From Nitrospira sp. (GTDB taxonomy: Bacteria > Nitrospirota > Nitrospiria > Nitrospirales > Nitrospiraceae), in the NCBI GenBank assembly GCA_024998705.1, contig JACOEF010000005.1, forward strand, positions 1 to 6,796: a stretch of 6,796 bases of DNA. Reading direction: 5' to 3'. This document shows positions 4,702-6,796 of the stretch, in pieces. Below the pieces are notes generated by a model. It was not told the origin of the DNA. It worked only from the letters and a program-made list of their open reading frames with translations, and did no database searches. The number at the start of each line of letters is the position of its first letter. The stretch's first letter is position 1. Position numbers and translations under genes: made by a program.

Positions 4702-5730
4702 ATGAGTACTCTAGAAGAAAGATTCAAAAGATTCTTATCAACGTTGCCTGGTGCAGAAAATGTAGATGAGGTAATCCCATCAGGTTCGTTTCCGAACAGA
4801 GAACGCGCTGACTATCTTCTGCAAAACAGAAAAATCGTTATTGAATTGAAAAGTCTCCAAACAGACACCTCCCACAAAATAGAAAAAGAACTAGCAATTC
4901 ACCGGGACAGAGAAGATTTCCCGCTGATGTATGGAGAGGTAGAACTAAAAAGACTGCTCAGCCATCTACCAGACGGCAGGGACATTAATCGCAGAATATA
5001 TCGAAATGTTACTAGATCTATTGAGGAGGCTGTTAAGAAAGCAGAACGTCAAATTACGGACACAGAAAACATCCTGGGGCTAAAGCATACTGCTGGGCTT
5101 TTAGTAATCTTAAATCAGTCGATAGAAATACTGGACCCAACTCTTGTTGTAAGGCGGATTAGCGAGCTACTGTGTAACCGAAGCGGTAGAAGTACGCCGA
5201 ATTCCTCTATAGATTTCGTCTGGCTGTTATTAGAGAGTCATTCTATAAAACTTGACGGCATGCCGGAGGGTAATTTAAGCACTTTGCTTGAAGGCACCGA
5301 TTCTTCCAGCTTCGACTGGTTCTTCCCATACTTTGATGTTCTTCAAAGGGGATGGAGTAACTTTTGTGGTCAAAAGCTTTACAGTTCTCCGCACACCAAA
5401 CGAATAGACGAGCTGAGTTTTCGTCCTGTTTCAAAAAAGGTGCGGAAGGAGAAAGGCCTTTTAAAGCGATATGAAGCCGATCACCAACAGTATGATTTAA
5501 TGCCCTATCTTCAGCATAAAAGTGATGCGGAGCTGCGTGCGCATGGGGACAACGTATATCGGTCACTTAGGGCATTTTTCAAAAAAGGGGCGATTAGAAG
5601 ATCGGAAAGTGAATTTAAGGCCCTCAAGCTTGCATGGAGTCATTTCTTACGAGAAACTCAGCAACGCGGCATAGACTTTACCTATCTTCGGCAAACAGAG
5701 GCTGATTGTAGAGATGCGGATGAATCTTAG
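4702..5730 (+). CDS. PD-(D/E)XK-like nuclease, unknown family (342 aa)
   Basis: The N-terminal part carries a PD-(D/E)XK-type signature: Asp37 in ERADYLL, then Glu48-x-Lys50 in KIVIELKSLQ. This is the layout (acidic residue, hydrophobic strand, ExK) of the metal-binding site in restriction-endonuclease-fold enzymes. A charged helical region (residues ~55-120) follows, then strand-like segments AGLLVILNQ (131-139) and IDFVWLLLES (170-179), and a basic C-terminal part. No helicase, methyltransferase or transmembrane part is seen. The start at 4702 lacks a strong Shine-Dalgarno, which fits coupling to the upstream frame that may end at 4691. It is the last gene before the tRNA-Arg border. Host defence is a plausible but unproven role; a housekeeping nuclease is unlikely given the context. 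Confidence 0.65.
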   Translation: MSTLEERFKRFLSTLPGAENVDEVIPSGSFPNRERADYLLQNRKIVIELKSLQTDTSHKIEKELAIHRDREDFPLMYGEVELKRLLSHLPDGRDINRRIYRNVTRSIEEAVKKAERQITDTENILGLKHTAGLLVILNQSIEILDPTLVVRRISELLCNRSGRSTPNSSIDFVWLLLESHSIKLDGMPEGNLSTLLEGTDSSSFDWFFPYFDVLQRGWSNFCGQKLYSSPHTKRIDELSFRPVSKKVRKEKGLLKRYEADHQQYDLMPYLQHKSDAELRAHGDNVYRSLRAFFKKGAIRRSESEFKALKLAWSHFLRETQQRGIDFTYLRQTEADCRDADES

Positions 5731-5880
5731 TGTCATTACAGTGTCAGACCCACACCAAACTAGCCCGAAACTCCCCCTAGTCAGCCTGAATAAATCCTAC
5801 TGATCAAACCGGTTAAAACCCGCTCAGCAAGCGGCCTTCTGCAGGCTCGACAAGTATTTATGGAGACGTATAGAGCACGA
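5731..5880. other. Terminal stretch of the accessory region
   Basis: This gene-free stretch joins the nuclease-like gene to the broken tRNA-Arg. It holds a short direct repeat (GTGTCATTACAGTGTC, 5732-5747), an AACCGGTT palindrome (5807-5814) and the small hairpin at 5820-5834. ATAGAGCA (5870-5877) at its right end mirrors bases inside the tRNA remnant. No remaining part of the tRNA-Arg 3' half can be found here. Confidence 0.4.
5815..5834 (-). terminator. Weak intrinsic terminator candidate
   Basis: On the minus strand CCGCT and AGCGG form a 5-bp stem with a five-base loop, followed by G and TTTT. It would stop leftward transcription coming from rph, rdgB and the tRNA genes. The stem and T-run are short, so this is tentative. 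Confidence 0.35.
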
Positions 5881-5900
5881 TTAGAAGGCTGATGCTCTAT
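5870..5900. other. Candidate attachment-site core in the tRNA-Arg anticodon region
   Basis: ATAGAGCA (5870-5877) and TGCTCTAT (5893-5900) are a perfect 8-bp inverted repeat around 15 bases that contain the anticodon loop. Inverted core arms around a tRNA anticodon are what tyrosine recombinases use as crossover sites. One arm is in the tRNA remnant and the other in accessory DNA, as expected of an attL or attR. The matching end of the element is not in the window. Confidence 0.55.
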
Positions 5901-5919
5901 CCGACTGAGCTACGGGCGC
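5881..5919 (-). pseudogene. tRNA-Arg(UCU), 5' half only
   Basis: From 5919 downwards the minus strand reads GCGCCCG (5' acceptor strand), TA, a complete D arm GCTC...GAGC, A, TCAGC (5' anticodon strand) and loop CTTCTAA with anticodon TCT. The next bases are TCGTG instead of the required GCTGA, and no variable, T or 3' acceptor segment follows. The gene is therefore broken in the anticodon loop, the usual crossover point of a tRNA-targeting element. The remnant cannot be functional; AGA codons must be read by another tRNA copy or by a gene restored at the far end of the element. Confidence 0.75.
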
Positions 5920-5920
5920 G

Positions 5921-6116
<196 letters not shown>

Positions 6117-6126
<10 letters not shown>

Positions 6127-6731
6127 ACTGAGTTCTGTTCCGCCATCATCTGCGCGAGCAGGGTCCTGGCCTGAGTAAAGGCACGGGCCCGCTGGCTGAT
6201 TCGATTCTTTACATCCGGCGACAGCTGGGCCAGCGTCTGATGATACTCCGGCAAGACGAAGACCGGATCATACCCGAAGCCACGAGACCCTACCGCCTTT
6301 TCGGCAATCACTCCCTCAAGCACCCCCTTGGGCGAGAGCGTCTTGCCGGCAGGAAACGCAATCGCCGCCACGGTCACAAAGCGAGCCCCTCGCTGTTCGG
6401 CGGGCACACCCTGCAGCTCATGCAATAACTTCCGGCAATTGTCTTCGTAGGTGGCCTGTTCCCCGGCGTACCGTGCCGCAAAAACACCCGGGCGGCCGCC
6501 AAGGGCATCGACTTCCAGACCGGTATCATCTGCCACTGCGGGCAACCCCGTGTATCGGGCAATTTCGACTGCTTTTGTCATCGCATTCGCTTCACAGGTT
6601 TCGCCGTCTTCAACCACATCGGGAGCGTCGGGAAACTCTTCGAGTGTCCGGATGGAAATATCCATACCGCCTAACAGGGCAACCAGCTCCTGCTTCTTAT
6701 GTTGATTCCTGGTTGCCAGCACAATCTGCAT
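6117..6731 (-). CDS. rdgB: Non-canonical purine NTP pyrophosphatase (dITP/XTP/ITP), RdgB/HAM1
   Basis: Hydrolyses dITP, ITP and XTP to the monophosphates and pyrophosphate in the cytoplasm, keeping deaminated purines out of DNA and RNA. The 204-residue protein has the full family layout: ATRNQHKKQEL (residues 6-16) for phosphate binding, GETCEANAMTKA (43-54), ADDTGLEVDALGGRPG (67-82) with the catalytic Asp pair, and GFGYDPVF near the C-terminus. Length is normal. The closing SHR motif, which contacts the base, reads SQR here (ISQRARA), a His-to-Gln change. The ATG is two bases after the stop of rph, so the two genes are co-transcribed, a common pairing in bacteria. The C-terminal ten bases overlap tRNA-Pro. 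Confidence 0.95.
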
Positions 6732-6733
6732 GG

Positions 6734-6796
6734 TTAGCTCAGCGAACCGATCAACGATTTTTGCAACTCGACCAATTCACGGATCGCTCCCCAGCC
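6734..6796 (-). CDS. rph: Ribonuclease PH, C-terminal end
   Basis: The last 20 codons before a TAA at 6736-6734 read GWGAIRELVELQKSLIGSLS, matching the C-terminal helix of RNase PH (GIxxLxxxQ pattern). RNase PH is the phosphate-dependent 3'-5' exonuclease that trims tRNA precursors. The gene is cut by the window edge. Its place immediately before rdgB, with a two-base gap, supports the identification, since rph-rdgB pairs occur in many bacteria. The short fragment alone would be weak evidence. Confidence 0.7.
   Translation of the reverse strand, partial: GWGAIRELVELQKSLIGSLS

Noticed and set aside
5600..5920. Group I intron in the tRNA-Arg anticodon loop
   Set aside because: Such introns do interrupt tRNA anticodon loops, but no 3' half of the tRNA (T arm or acceptor complement) is found within intron range, and the nuclease-like gene occupies the space.

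Overview
This is a bacterial window. The rightmost ~900 bases are conserved chromosome: the 3' end of rph, then rdgB, then tRNA-Pro(UGG), all on the minus strand. To its left lie ~5.9 kb of accessory DNA. The border falls exactly in the anticodon loop of a tRNA-Arg(UCU) whose 5' half survives at 5881-5919 and whose 3' half is absent, so I read position ~5880 as one end of an integrated element. The lipobox-bearing nuclease and the housekeeping genes fit a Gram-negative host. I lean weakly towards Nitrospirota from the flavour of RdgB and the small proteins, but the sequence alone does not prove it.

Layout from left to right. Positions 1-955 hold a leftward cluster of four small genes: a candidate ribbon-helix-helix protein, an unknown protein stop-start coupled to a small helix-turn-helix protein, and a gene cut by the window edge. 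Positions 956-1673 are non-coding by normal criteria, yet hold a decayed array of ~40-bp units (five exact copies of ACCTATT in register) and a long hairpin followed by T5 on the minus strand. Positions 1674-2354 are a leftward small serine recombinase with a clear sigma70-type promoter overlapped by an inverted repeat. The array and hairpin therefore sit in the recombinase's probable 3' untranslated region.

Positions 2505-2820 carry a palindrome, a promoter and a 72-residue unknown protein read rightward. Positions 2821-3302 are a structured gap without a convincing gene. Then come a 56-residue zinc-ribbon protein (3303-3473) and a staphylococcal-nuclease-like lipoprotein (3504-3998) that lacks the second half of its catalytic domain and has a frameshifted C-terminal tail. 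Next are an unknown 170-residue protein ending at an amber codon with 29 further in-frame codons (4089-4601, open to 4691) and a 342-residue protein with a PD-(D/E)XK nuclease signature (4702-5730). This last pair, AT-richer than the chromosomal genes and next to the tRNA border, is the best candidate for an undescribed (perhaps defence) system, but that is inference from position and the nuclease motif.

No complete mobile-element machinery is visible. The serine recombinase is of the resolvase/invertase type and is not expected to integrate into tRNA genes; the integrase that used the tRNA-Arg site is not in this window.
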